A DNA stretch of 64,000 bases, from contig CP119753.1 in NCBI GenBank assembly GCA_029319145.1, forward strand, positions 1,240,001-1,304,000, given 5' to 3'. Positions 13,269 through 22,085 of the stretch are shown here, piece after piece; position 1 is the first letter of the stretch, and each line of letters starts with the position of its first letter. This DNA comes from Microbacter sp. GSS18. GTDB lineage: Bacteria; Actinomycetota; Actinomycetes; Actinomycetales; Microbacteriaceae. A program made the translations under genes and the position numbers. Below the pieces are notes generated by a model. That model saw only the letters and a list, made by a program, of their open reading frames with translations. It was not told the origin of the DNA and made no database searches.

Positions 13269-14971
13269 CCGGTGGTCCTCTCCTCGTGCGCTGTCGACCG
13301 ATCGCGGACGGGAAGCTTCACGATGAACGTCGATCCCACCCCGACCGTGCTGCGCAGCGCGATCTCGCCACCGTGGGCCCGCACGATGTCGCGCGTGATC
13401 GCGAGTCCGAGCCCCGTGCCGCCCGGTCGGTCCGTGCCCGCGCGGAAGTACCGCTGGAACAGCCGCGCACGGTCGGCCTCGGTGACGCCCCGGCCCGTGT
13501 CGCGCACGAGGATCCAGGAGTGCTCGCCGTCGGTCGTCGTGCCCAGGTACACGGTTCCGCCGTCGCGGTTGTAGGCGATGCCGTTCGAGAGGAGGTTGTC
13601 GACCACCTGCCTCAGCCTGAGCGGGTCCGCCCACACCATCGCCGTCTCGAGCCCTTCGAGATCGATCGTGACGGCGCGTTCGGCCGCACGCGGGCCCAGG
13701 GCCTCCGCGGAGGCGCGCACGGTCTCGGCCGCATCGAGTTCGCGCGGCTCGAGGGACGACTCGACCGCCGCCGACGACGAGCTCGACGCGGCGAGGATGT
13801 CACCCACGATCCCGAGCAGCCGCTCCGCGTTGCGTCCCGCGACCTCGAGGTTGCTGCGCACGCCGTCGGGCACCCCGTCGTCCTCGATCGCCAGATCGAG
13901 GAAGCCCAGGATCGACGTCAAGGGCGTGCGCAGCTCGTGCGAGACGCTGGCGACGAGCTCGTCGCGGGCGCGCAGCGCGTTCAGCTCGGCGGTGACGTCG
14001 CGCGAGATCACCACGGCCCCCGCGTCACGGCCCTCGGTGTCGGCCAGCCGACGCGCCGTGACGCTCAGCGCCTGACGGGGGCCGTCCGCGTCGCCGAACC
14101 AGACGATCTGGCTCGAGAACGCCTCACCGCGGCGCGCGCGCTCGAAGGGCAGCTCGCGGCGGGGCAGCGGTGTGACCCCGTCGTCGCGAAACGCGGGCGG
14201 ATCGTCCTCGGGCGACGTCGCGACGGCGCGCTGGAGCCTGGCGTGGGCATCGTTGGACACCGACACTCCGCCGTCCGCCGCGATGCGGATCACGCCGAAG
14301 TCGACCGCGTCGAGGACCTCGGTGACCTCCTGCTCCTGGCGACGGGTGCGCTCCAGCACGGTGCGCAGGAGCTCGCCCTGCTTCCCCAGCAGCACCTGCT
14401 GGGCGTCGTACCGGCGGGCGGTCAGGTGGCTGGTGATCGCGAGCGCCACCAGCACGACGGGAATGAGGATGGTGGCATAGCTCGCAGACTGGTCGCGCGT
14501 GAAGGCCATGAGCGGAGCGAGCACGGCGATAGACGTGATCAGTCCGTACACCCCGAGGAGCCCGAAACCGGTGGACAGCCAGATCGTCGGGAAGATCCAG
14601 AGCAGGCCGAGTTCGGGCGAGCCGCCGGACTCGACGATGAGAAGGATCGAAAGCCCGTCGAGCACCGGGACGATCGCCACCCACCCGAAGGCGATGCGAC
14701 CCCAGGGGATCACGAAGGTCGCGCCGGTGATCGCGAAGATCGCCACGACGCCGGCGAAGAAGGCCACGACGTCTCCGGTGAACGGCCCGAGCACCACGAA
14801 GACCCCCAGGACGAACACGACCGTCATGAGCAGCAGCTGGTTGAGCGTTGCCGCTCGTCCGCGCGTGCGGTCCTCGATGTCTTCGCGCAGCCACGCCGCG
14901 CGTGCCGCGCGGACCCGCGCGGCACGCTCGTCCGCGCGGCCGCCCGGATCCTCGCGCGTCAGCAGAGCCAT
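13265..14971 (-). CDS. membrane sensor histidine kinase with PAS-like region
   Basis: A 568-aa HisKA-type kinase. Residues 45-180 hold about six membrane segments with very short loops, so sensing is probably in the membrane. A PAS-like region covers about 215-330. The phospho-accepting His345 is in SHELRTPLTSIL. The ATPase domain has NLLSNGIAYN (N box), RDTGRGV (G1), RLFQRYFR (F box) and GTGLGLAI (G2). The ATG is 6 nt after TAGCGT (14978-14983), so the mRNA is probably leaderless. It heads a two-gene unit with the degenerate GGDEF protein; the OmpR-type regulator is convergent with them. Confidence 0.9.
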   Translation of the reverse strand: MALLTREDPGGRADERAARVRAARAAWLREDIEDRTRGRAATLNQLLLMTVVFVLGVFVVLGPFTGDVVAFFAGVVAIFAITGATFVIPWGRIAFGWVAIVPVLDGLSILLIVESGGSPELGLLWIFPTIWLSTGFGLLGVYGLITSIAVLAPLMAFTRDQSASYATILIPVVLVALAITSHLTARRYDAQQVLLGKQGELLRTVLERTRRQEQEVTEVLDAVDFGVIRIAADGGVSVSNDAHARLQRAVATSPEDDPPAFRDDGVTPLPRRELPFERARRGEAFSSQIVWFGDADGPRQALSVTARRLADTEGRDAGAVVISRDVTAELNALRARDELVASVSHELRTPLTSILGFLDLAIEDDGVPDGVRSNLEVAGRNAERLLGIVGDILAASSSSSAAVESSLEPRELDAAETVRASAEALGPRAAERAVTIDLEGLETAMVWADPLRLRQVVDNLLSNGIAYNRDGGTVYLGTTTDGEHSWILVRDTGRGVTEADRARLFQRYFRAGTDRPGGTGLGLAITRDIVRAHGGEIALRSTVGVGSTFIVKLPVRDRSTAHEERTTG

Positions 14972-14977
14972 AGTGCG

Positions 14978-14983
14978 ACGCTA
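14978..14983 (-). promoter_or_regulatory. -10 element of the histidine kinase unit (leaderless type)
   Basis: On the minus strand TAGCGT is followed by CGCACT and the ATG of the kinase. The 220 bp from 14972 to 15191 hold nothing else that I recognise. Confidence 0.55.
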
Positions 14984-15191
14984 ATGGATGCCGCGCGTGC
15001 GCGCGCACCGCCGGCAGAGGTCGACCGCGGGGCGGGAGGGCGAACGCCTCGACGCGCTGCCCGCCGCCGCGCCACCGGGACTCCAGCCGCGCCACCGCTG
15101 CCGGCACAGCTGTGGGCACCCGGCGACGCCACGCCGGCCTTCCGAGGGAGTCCCTGTGCCGCACGGCGCTCCTTTCGCCGACGCCCGGGGC

Positions 15192-15752
15192 TCACCCGCG
15201 CAGCGCGATCGCCTCGCTCACCCATCGCGCATGACGGTCCCATGGATCGACCGCTCCGGCGGCGACGGCGGCGATATGGGCACGCAGCTCGTCGGTCAGC
15301 GAGAACCACTCGGTGCGGGCGAAGCGCGCCGCTGCGAACTGCGCGTGCCGGCGCTGTTCGAGCGTGCGACCGCCGCGCTCGAACCCCAGCAGCTCGTCGT
15401 GGCGGATCGCCGCAAGTCGTGCGCGCGGGCGCGCAGTGGTCCCGATCTTCACGCGTTCGGCGTAGCGGAGGTAGTACACGACCTCGACGCGGGGCGGGGG
15501 CAGTTCATCGTCGACGACATCGCCGACGCGCCATTCGCACACTCCGCACGTCCAGCCGGAGGGAAAGCGCACGCCCCACCGGGATCCGCACAGCAGGCAC
15601 GGTCCGGGCAGGACGTCCGCGACGCCGTGCTCGCCGACGCTCCACTCCGCGGCCGCCGCGAAATGCCCGGTGCACAGCGGGAGCGGAGCATCCCGCGGCA
15701 CCTGACCGCGGCATCCGTCATCGTCGACCAGGCAGCGGAGCGTTTCCTTCAC
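15192..15752 (-). CDS. GIY-YIG (T5orf172/Mug113-type) nuclease-fold protein with cysteine-rich N-terminus
   Basis: The 186-aa product carries a GIY-YIG-like core near residues 90-155 (VEVVYYLRYAERVKIGTT, then RPRARLAAI, FAARFARTEWF), typical of the T5orf172/Mug113 group. The first 80 residues hold several cysteine pairs (CLVDDDGC, CTGH, CLLCG, CGVC) that could bind zinc. The reaction and target are unknown. I prefer the GTG at 15750-15752, which lies 7 nt after TAGATT; an upstream GTG at 15782 would add ten residues. It stands alone between the kinase promoter and the end of rpsA. Confidence 0.7.
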   Translation of the reverse strand: MKETLRCLVDDDGCRGQVPRDAPLPLCTGHFAAAAEWSVGEHGVADVLPGPCLLCGSRWGVRFPSGWTCGVCEWRVGDVVDDELPPPRVEVVYYLRYAERVKIGTTARPRARLAAIRHDELLGFERGGRTLEQRRHAQFAAARFARTEWFSLTDELRAHIAAVAAGAVDPWDRHARWVSEAIALRG

Positions 15753-15759
15753 GCGCCGG

Positions 15760-15765
15760 AATCTA
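15760..15765 (-). promoter_or_regulatory. -10 element of the GIY-YIG gene (leaderless type)
   Basis: TAGATT on the minus strand is followed by seven bases and then GTG (15752). This decides the start over the upstream GTG at 15782, which would lie ahead of the promoter. Confidence 0.45.
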
Positions 15766-15797
15766 CGCGCGGGGTGCGACACGTCCCCGGGAACGGC

Positions 15798-15831
15798 GAG
15801 AGGGCCGCCACCCGAAGGTGACGGCCCTCTC
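15798..15831 (-). terminator. stem-loop after rpsA
   Basis: GAGAGGGCCG pairs with CGGCCCTCTC, then one C-A mismatch and four more pairs close on a CGAA tetraloop. It lies 18 bp after the rpsA stop. There is no T-run, so it may end transcription weakly or protect the 3' end. Confidence 0.7.
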
Positions 15832-15848
15832 GACGGAGGATGCTGCGA

Positions 15849-17300
15849 TCAGCGACCCGAGAGCTTCTCGCGCAGAGCCGCGAGCGCCTCGTCGTCGGCC
15901 AGCGTTCCGCCGGAGCCGCTGTCGGAGACGAAGGACGACGACGGCGAAGCGGTCTCGCCCGCCTCGGCCTCGGCCTCCATGGCCTTGAGCACGGCGGCCT
16001 TGTGGGCCTCCCAGCGAGCCTGGGCAGCGGCGTACTCCTGCTCCCACTTCTCGCGCTGCTCGTCGAAGCCTTCCTTCCACTGGTTGGTCTCCGGGTCGAA
16101 GCCCTCGGGGTACTTGTACTCCCCGTGCTCGTCGTACTCGGTGACCATGCCGTAGAGGGCCGGGTCGAACTCGGCGCCGTAGGGGTCGACCGACTCGTTC
16201 GCCTGCTTGAGCGAGAGCGAGATGCGGCGACGCTCGAGGTCGATGTCGATGATCTTGACGAAGACCTCTTCGCCGACCGACACGACCTGCTCGGCGAGCT
16301 CGACGTGCTTGCCCGACAGCTCCGAGATGTGCACGAGGCCCTCGATGCCGTCGGCGACGCGGACGAACGCACCGAACGGAACCAGCTTGGTGACCTTGCC
16401 CGGGGCGATCTGACCGATCGCGTGGGTGCGGGCGAAGACCTGCCACGGGTCCTCCTGGGTCGCCTTCAGCGACAGCGAGACGCGCTCGCGGTCGAGGTCC
16501 ACCTCGAGGATCTCGACGGTGACCTCCTGGCCGACCTCGACGACCTCGGACGCGTGCTCGATGTGCTTCCACGACAGCTCCGAGACGTGGACCAGACCGT
16601 CCACGCCGCCGAGGTCGACGAACGCACCGAAGTTGACCAGCGACGAGACCGTGCCCTTGCGGACCTGGCCCTTGTGCAGGTTGTTGAGGAAGTTCGAACG
16701 CGACTCCGACTGCGTCTGCTCGAGCAGGGCGCGGCGCGAGAGGACCACGTTGTTGCGGTTCTTGTCGAGTTCGAGGATCTTCGCCTCGATCTCCTGGCCG
16801 AGGTACGGCGTGAGGTCGCGGACGCGGCGCAGCTCGATGAGCGAAGCGGGAAGGAAGCCGCGGAGGCCGATGTCGACGATCAGGCCGCCCTTGACGACCT
16901 CGATCACCTGACCGGTGACGACACCGTCGTTCTCCTTGATCTTCTCGACGTCGCCCCAGGCGCGCTCGTACTGGGCGCGCTTCTTGGAGAGGATCAGACG
17001 GCCTTCCTTGTCCTCCTTCTGGAGAACGAGGGCCTCGACGTCGTCGCCGACCTTGACGACCTCGTTGGGGTCGACGTCGTGCTTGATGGAAAGTTCGCGG
17101 GAGGGGATGACACCCTCGGTCTTGTACCCGACGTCGAGGAGGACCTCGTCGCGGTCGATCTTCACCACGGTGCCCTCGATCAGGTCGCCGTCGTTGAAGA
17201 ACTTCAGGGTCTTCTCGACCGCGGCCAGGAAGTCCTCAGCAGATCCGATGTCGTTGATCGCGACCTGCTTGGTGGCCGTGGCGGTCGTTGCGGTAGTCAT
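15849..17300 (-). CDS. rpsA: 30S ribosomal protein S1
   Basis: S1 helps mRNA bind the 30S subunit. The 483-aa protein has four S1 (OB-fold) repeats, at about residues 35-105, 120-190, 205-275 and 290-360, with typical phrases such as GLIVDIGLRGFLPASL and NFGAFVDLGGVDGLVHVSELS. Four repeats rather than the six of E. coli is the normal actinobacterial form. The C-terminus is acidic. I chose ATG 17298-17300 because the N-terminal part (TKQVAINDIGSAEDFLAAVEK) starts as in relatives; AAGGAC lies 10 nt upstream. A leader of roughly 155 nt with a hairpin precedes it. Confidence 0.96.
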   Translation of the reverse strand: MTTATTATATKQVAINDIGSAEDFLAAVEKTLKFFNDGDLIEGTVVKIDRDEVLLDVGYKTEGVIPSRELSIKHDVDPNEVVKVGDDVEALVLQKEDKEGRLILSKKRAQYERAWGDVEKIKENDGVVTGQVIEVVKGGLIVDIGLRGFLPASLIELRRVRDLTPYLGQEIEAKILELDKNRNNVVLSRRALLEQTQSESRSNFLNNLHKGQVRKGTVSSLVNFGAFVDLGGVDGLVHVSELSWKHIEHASEVVEVGQEVTVEILEVDLDRERVSLSLKATQEDPWQVFARTHAIGQIAPGKVTKLVPFGAFVRVADGIEGLVHISELSGKHVELAEQVVSVGEEVFVKIIDIDLERRRISLSLKQANESVDPYGAEFDPALYGMVTEYDEHGEYKYPEGFDPETNQWKEGFDEQREKWEQEYAAAQARWEAHKAAVLKAMEAEAEAGETASPSSSFVSDSGSGGTLADDEALAALREKLSGR

Positions 17301-17344
17301 GTAGTGGGTTGTCCTTGTTGGTTGGTTGTGTCGGGCCCTGGTCC

Positions 17345-17366
17345 CGGGACGCGCGAATGCGTCCCG
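17345..17366 (-). promoter_or_regulatory. hairpin in the rpsA 5' leader
   Basis: CGGGACGC and GCGTCCCG form a perfect 8-bp stem with a six-base loop, about 45 nt upstream of the rpsA ATG. A TAGCCT hexamer on the minus strand at 17463-17468 could be the -10 element, giving a leader of about 155 nt. S1 controls its own translation in E. coli; whether this hairpin does so is untested. Confidence 0.4.
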
Positions 17367-17539
17367 ACCCGGGGCGAAGCGGATTTTTCTTGCGATGTCA
17401 CCGAAGATCCGGACGGTGATCCGAACGCAGGCGTGACTGAACAGCCACACGAGTGACATTCAAGGCTACCACGGAGCGGCTCCCGAATTCCAGGAGATCC
17501 AGGCCTGTGGCGCGGGGAGGACTCTGCCATCATGGGCCC

Positions 17540-20467
17540 ATGCCCGCGGCGGCTGCTGCGCCCGTCATGGTGGGGAGGCGGGCAGAACTCGAGACGCTGC
17601 TGGGGGCGTTCTCCACCGGCCAGGACGGCCACCCCGGCGCCGTGATCGTGCGCGGCGAGGCGGGCATCGGCAAGTCCCGGCTGGTCGAGGAGTTCCTGGC
17701 GCGGGTCCGCGAGGGCGACCCGCACGCGGTTCCCGTCACGATGGCGGTGGGCCAATGCGTGGACCTCGGCCCGATCGGGGCGCCCTTCCTGCCGCTTCGC
17801 CGGCTCATGTCCGACCTTGCCGCGGATGTCGGCGTCGAGCGCCTCGCGCAGGCGGCGCGCTTCCCGGCCGCAGTGGCGGCGCTCGCGGCGCTCGTCCCCG
17901 AGATCGATCCTCATCCGGCGCCGGAGGCGGTGCCCATCGACGCCGATCGGATCGCGGAGGCGGTCGAGCGAGTACTCGAGACCCTGTCGGCCGAGAGGCA
18001 CCTTCTGCTGGTGATCGAGGACCTGCATTGGGCCGATCCCGCCACACTCGGGCTACTCAGGATCCTCGCGTCGACGCTTCGGGGTCGGCATCTGACGCTG
18101 GTGATGACTTATCGCTCCGACGACGTGGGGCCCGCCGATCCCCTGCGCGCACTGCTCGCGGAGCTCGAGCGCAGTCGCGTGACCGGCATCGAACTGGCGC
18201 GCCTGACGCTCGGGCAGGTGAGCGAACAGGTGCGCGGGATCATGCGCACGCCGGTGAGAGCGGACGACATCGACCGGGTTTACGAGCGCAGCGACGGCGT
18301 GCCGTTCCTGGTCGAAGAGGTTCTCGCGGTCGGCGACCATCCGATGCCCGAGACTTTGCGCGACCTCGTCCTGGGGCGGTTCGACCGGCTCGGCCCAGAG
18401 GCCCGGCAGATCGTCCGACTGCTCGCCGTGGGCGGCACACGGGTCAAAGACGACCTTCTCGCGGCGGCCCACGGAGGACCCGACGATGAGCGTCGAGCGG
18501 CCCTGCGTGACGCGGTTGAGCACGCGGTGCTGCGCGTCGACGCCGAAGGCTATGCCTTCCGTCACGCACTGATCAGGGAGGCGCTTTACGGCGAGCTGCT
18601 CGTCATGGAGCGCCTCGACGGCCACCTCCGCTTTGCGAGGGCCCTTCAGGAACGTGCCGACGAAGGCGACGCGCCGGCGGCAGCGGAGGCAGCCGAGCAC
18701 TGGCTCGCCGGACGCGACCTCGATCGCGCCTTCGACGCCACGCTCACCGCCTACAGACATGCGATCACGCGCGACGGCCCGGACACGGCCGCCCGCTTCG
18801 CGCAGCGGTTGCTTGATCTCTGGCCGGACGTCCGAGACCCGGAGACCAGGTCGGGCACCACGCGGATCGCGCTCTGCGTCGAGTTCGGCGAGCTGCTCGC
18901 GGACTCGAGTCTGATCGAGGAACCCGACGTCCTGCAGTCCGTCGTCGACGATCCGGGCGCCACACGGATGCAACGGGCCAGACTGCATCTCGCGCTCGCC
19001 AAGATGGAGTACGCGACGAATGCGTACGCGGATCAGTTGCATCATGCTCAGGCCGTCCAGGAGCTGCTCGAGGGCGCGTCGGACCCGGAGGCGCTCGCCG
19101 TGCTGGCGCACGCGGTGTCGATCCACGCGAACTCACCGTTGCTGGATCCGTCCACGCGGCCGCCTCGGACCCGACTCGCGCTGGAGATCGCCGAGCGCTC
19201 GGGCGACGCGCGCGTTCACGCCTCGGTTCTCTGGGGCAAAGGGTTCCTGGCAATGGTGTCCGGGCAGATGCAGAAGGCGCGGGCGACGTTCGAAGAGGCC
19301 TACGTGATCGCACCACCGGGTATCGTGCGCGTCGAGGCGCAGAGGGCCCTCGCAAACGTGCTCCGCCGAGTCGGCGACTTCCGCGGCGCCCAGGCGCTGG
19401 CGACCGCGGGGATCGAAGAAGGAGCGAGACTGGGGATCGAGCGGGGCGTCGGCTCCCTGTTCCGGATCATTCTGGGCGACGTCCTCCTCGCGCTCGGCGA
19501 GGAAGGCCCCGCGCTCGCGCAGTGGGACCGCGCGTTCGCTCTGGTCCCCCGGGGCTCGCCTGCGCACTCGCGCGTCGTGCGCATGATCGCCCTCGCGCAT
19601 CAATGGGCGGGACGCGCGTCAGACGCCGATCGACTGCTTGAGTCCGAGCCCGACGCCGAACGCGCCGATTCGCAGGAGCGGGAGGAGCTCCTCGGCTGGG
19701 CCGCGTATCACGCGACCGCCGCGCTCATCGCCGCCGAGGAGTCGACGGGCGACGAGCGACGGATCCTGGTAGCGCGCGCCATCGAGCGGATGCAGATCGT
19801 GATGGACCGCAGGATGCAGGAGGTGCACGGCCTGCGCGTCCTCGTCGCGCCCGTCACGGCGTGGACGGTTCGCGCTGCCATTCAGGAGGACCTGGAGCCG
19901 AGCCTCGTCGAGCCGCTTCGGCGCTGCGTGGACGACGACGCTCGTTCACGCGTCGACACGATGCCGCCCGCGTACGCACCGGTCGTACTCGCCGAGCTCG
20001 CGACTCGCGGGGAGCGGGATGCCTCGGCTGCGCGCTGGCGCGAGGCCGTCACAGCCTGCGAGGGCGAGTCATGTCCTGCGGCACTCCGCGCGTATGCCCG
20101 GTACCGACTCGGGCAGGCACTCGCCCGCGCAGGCAAGCGCGACGAGGCGATCGGCATGCTCGAAGCCGCCTCCGAGGACACCAGCGCCGTGGTCGGACAG
20201 TGGGCGGCCACGCTCCTCGCGCGCGTTGGCGTCGGCGCTCGCACCCACGATGCGAGCGAGACCCATGCGACCCTCACGCGCCGCGAGCTGCAGGTGCTCG
20301 ACCTCGTCGCGCAGGGGCTCAGCAACGGCCAGATCGCCGAACGTCTCTTCATCTCGCCGAAGACGGCGTCCGTGCACGTGTCGGCGATCCTCGCCAAGCT
20401 CGGGGTCGCGAACCGGACCGAGGCCGCCGCCGTCCACGTGGCATCCACGCGCAGTCGCCCGGACTGA
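17540..20467 (+). CDS. LuxR-family regulator with N-terminal AAA ATPase (LAL type)
   Basis: A 975-aa large ATP-binding LuxR regulator. Residues 10-35 start the ATPase domain (VGRRAELETLLGAF) with Walker A GEAGIGKSRL; Walker B is LLLVIEDLHWADP. A long helical, TPR-like middle part (about 350-880) probably receives the signal. The last 65 residues are a LuxR helix-turn-helix (LTRRELQVLDLVAQGLSNGQ, then SPKTASVHVSAIL). The ATG at 17540 begins just before the conserved ATPase start; CATCAT 6 nt upstream is a weak leaderless -10. No target gene is evident; it stands between rpsA and a potassium channel. Confidence 0.88.
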   Translation: MPAAAAAPVMVGRRAELETLLGAFSTGQDGHPGAVIVRGEAGIGKSRLVEEFLARVREGDPHAVPVTMAVGQCVDLGPIGAPFLPLRRLMSDLAADVGVERLAQAARFPAAVAALAALVPEIDPHPAPEAVPIDADRIAEAVERVLETLSAERHLLLVIEDLHWADPATLGLLRILASTLRGRHLTLVMTYRSDDVGPADPLRALLAELERSRVTGIELARLTLGQVSEQVRGIMRTPVRADDIDRVYERSDGVPFLVEEVLAVGDHPMPETLRDLVLGRFDRLGPEARQIVRLLAVGGTRVKDDLLAAAHGGPDDERRAALRDAVEHAVLRVDAEGYAFRHALIREALYGELLVMERLDGHLRFARALQERADEGDAPAAAEAAEHWLAGRDLDRAFDATLTAYRHAITRDGPDTAARFAQRLLDLWPDVRDPETRSGTTRIALCVEFGELLADSSLIEEPDVLQSVVDDPGATRMQRARLHLALAKMEYATNAYADQLHHAQAVQELLEGASDPEALAVLAHAVSIHANSPLLDPSTRPPRTRLALEIAERSGDARVHASVLWGKGFLAMVSGQMQKARATFEEAYVIAPPGIVRVEAQRALANVLRRVGDFRGAQALATAGIEEGARLGIERGVGSLFRIILGDVLLALGEEGPALAQWDRAFALVPRGSPAHSRVVRMIALAHQWAGRASDADRLLESEPDAERADSQEREELLGWAAYHATAALIAAEESTGDERRILVARAIERMQIVMDRRMQEVHGLRVLVAPVTAWTVRAAIQEDLEPSLVEPLRRCVDDDARSRVDTMPPAYAPVVLAELATRGERDASAARWREAVTACEGESCPAALRAYARYRLGQALARAGKRDEAIGMLEAASEDTSAVVGQWAATLLARVGVGARTHDASETHATLTRRELQVLDLVAQGLSNGQIAERLFISPKTASVHVSAILAKLGVANRTEAAAVHVASTRSRPD

Positions 20468-20504
20468 TCCCCGCCTCGATTCCGGCCGACCGCGGGGAGT
20501 TCCC

Positions 20505-20510
20505 TAGGGT
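20505..20510 (+). promoter_or_regulatory. -10 element of the potassium channel gene (leaderless type)
   Basis: TAGGGT is followed by CGAGGG and then ATG at 20517, a 6-nt gap. Confidence 0.55.
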
Positions 20511-20516
20511 CGAGGG

Positions 20517-21284
20517 ATGACCCGACAGGAACGCTGGCAGAACCTCGCCGACTGGCCGCTCTTCATCGCGTCGCTGCTCTTCCTCGCGGCGTACGCGTGG
20601 GACGTCATCGAACAGCCCGCCGGCGCGGCCGAATCGCTCGCCGACATCGTGCTTTGGGCGACGTGGGCGCTGTTCGTCGTCGACTACGCGGCGAACCTGA
20701 TCCTGGTCGAATCCGACCGCCGGTGGCACTGGTTCTCGAGGAACCTGATCGATCTCGCCGTCGTGGTCCTCCCGATGTTCCGGGCGCTGCGCCTGCTCAG
20801 ACTCCTCACGCTGCTTCGCGTGCTCGACCGCGTGGCGGGCCGCGCCGTGCGCGGAAGCCTCGCCATCTACGTCGGCGGGGCGTCGGTCCTGTTGATCGTG
20901 GTCGGCGCGCTGGCCGTGCTCGATGCCGAGCGCAGCGATCCGGCGGCGAGCATCCAGTCCTTCGGGGAGGCGCTGTGGTGGGCGTTCGTGACGATGACGA
21001 CCGTCGGGTACGGCGACTACTCCCCCGTGACGGCGACCGGGCAGATCATCGCCGTCGTGCTCATGCTCGGCGGCATCGCCCTCCTCGGTGTCGTCACGGG
21101 CTCCATCGCGTCGTGGATCGTCGAGAAGGTGTCGGATGCCGACGCCGAGCAGGCAGCGGCGACCGCGGGCCACATCCACCAGCTCGAGGCGAAGGTCGAC
21201 GAGCTCCAGGAGATGCTCCGCGACATGCTCGCCCGCGACGGGGCGCTCGAACGCGAGAGCGGGCACAGCCGCGCCGGCGGGTGA
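20517..21284 (+). CDS. voltage-gated-type potassium channel / ion transporter family protein
   Basis: The 255-aa membrane protein looks like a six-segment Kv-type subunit. Hydrophobic segments start near residues 13, 41, 76 and 115. The S4-like segment RALRLLRLLTLLRVLDR (about 89-105) carries regularly spaced arginines, and the selectivity filter TTVGYGD is at about 161-167, followed by the S6 segment. The C-terminus (about 190-245) is a charged helix, probably a coiled coil (HQLEAKVDELQEMLRDM), in place of a cyclic-nucleotide or RCK domain. It would let potassium pass the membrane as a tetramer. It is convergent with the PH-domain gene, with 9 bp between their ends. Confidence 0.88.
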   Translation: MTRQERWQNLADWPLFIASLLFLAAYAWDVIEQPAGAAESLADIVLWATWALFVVDYAANLILVESDRRWHWFSRNLIDLAVVVLPMFRALRLLRLLTLLRVLDRVAGRAVRGSLAIYVGGASVLLIVVGALAVLDAERSDPAASIQSFGEALWWAFVTMTTVGYGDYSPVTATGQIIAVVLMLGGIALLGVVTGSIASWIVEKVSDADAEQAAATAGHIHQLEAKVDELQEMLRDMLARDGALERESGHSRAGG

Positions 21285-21293
21285 GCCCGGGCG

Positions 21294-22085
21294 TCAGCGC
21301 TCGCGCTCGTCGGCGCGGTCGCCGCCGCTTCGGGGAAGCTCGATGGGCGCGGTGGTGGTGCGATCGGGGTCGGCCTCGACGATCACGCCCGTCACGTGAT
21401 CGCCGCGGAGCTCCGCCAGCCGCTCCTCCTCGCGCTGCTGGGCGTGGGCCAGCCAGTCCCAGCCTCGAGGCTGCGACTGCTCGAAGTACGCGGCGGCCTC
21501 GCGTGCGGGAGTGGCGGGGGCCGGCGGCGCGCTCCGCTCCTGTTCGGGCGGCGTGATCGGCGCCTCTCCCATGGCCTGGCGCGCGGCGAGCCCGCGCAGA
21601 CCCGCCTGCGCGATGACGCGCTGGATGGTCAGTCCGCGCTCGTCGGGCCGGCCGACGAACCGGATCTCGCGCAGCCCCTGCTCCTGCGCGGCGGACTCGA
21701 AGACGAAGTGCCCGTAGCCGAAGACGCGGCCGATGATCGGCTTGTGGACCGAGATGTCGAGGATCCGGGCCAACGGCATCGTCGCGATGTTCTGCGCGAG
21801 GATGCCGTGCACGCGGAAGACGCGCATGTTGGTGATGACGAAGCGGTCCACCCGCTGCTCGAGAATCCGCACGGACGCGTGGAGGATGATCAGCAGCCCG
21901 ATCACGGCCGGCACCCACCACGCCTGCGGCGGCACGACGGCCGCGATCGCCAGCACGATGACGCCGCCGATCAGCTCGAGCACAGCCCACGCGATCGCGG
22001 CCCAGTGCTTGCGCACCTCGTCGACCACCTTCTCGCCCTGGTCGGCGATGAGGTGCTTGTCGATCCGCGGATCGAGCATGCCCAT
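21294..22085 (-). CDS. PH domain-containing membrane protein (bPH2/DUF304 type)
   Basis: The 263-aa protein has two hydrophobic segments at about residues 30-72 (IAWAVLELIGGVIVLAI, VPAVIGLLIILHASV) followed by a bacterial PH domain (DRFVITNMRVFRVHGILAQN, MPLARILDISVHKP, FGYGHFVFES), the layout of the bPH2 family. The proline-rich tail is probably disordered and cytoplasmic. The function is unknown. ATG 22083-22085 shares one base with the stop of the 54-aa gene upstream (TGATG), so the two are translationally coupled; ATG 22079 is an alternative. Confidence 0.85.
   Translation of the reverse strand: MGMLDPRIDKHLIADQGEKVVDEVRKHWAAIAWAVLELIGGVIVLAIAAVVPPQAWWVPAVIGLLIILHASVRILEQRVDRFVITNMRVFRVHGILAQNIATMPLARILDISVHKPIIGRVFGYGHFVFESAAQEQGLREIRFVGRPDERGLTIQRVIAQAGLRGLAARQAMGEAPITPPEQERSAPPAPATPAREAAAYFEQSQPRGWDWLAHAQQREEERLAELRGDHVTGVIVEADPDRTTTAPIELPRSGGDRADERER

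Noticed and set aside
12249..13574. Plus-strand 441-codon frame opposite the GGDEF-like gene and kinase
   Set aside because: Low-complexity R/D/E/H composition and no start signal; shadow of the minus-strand genes.
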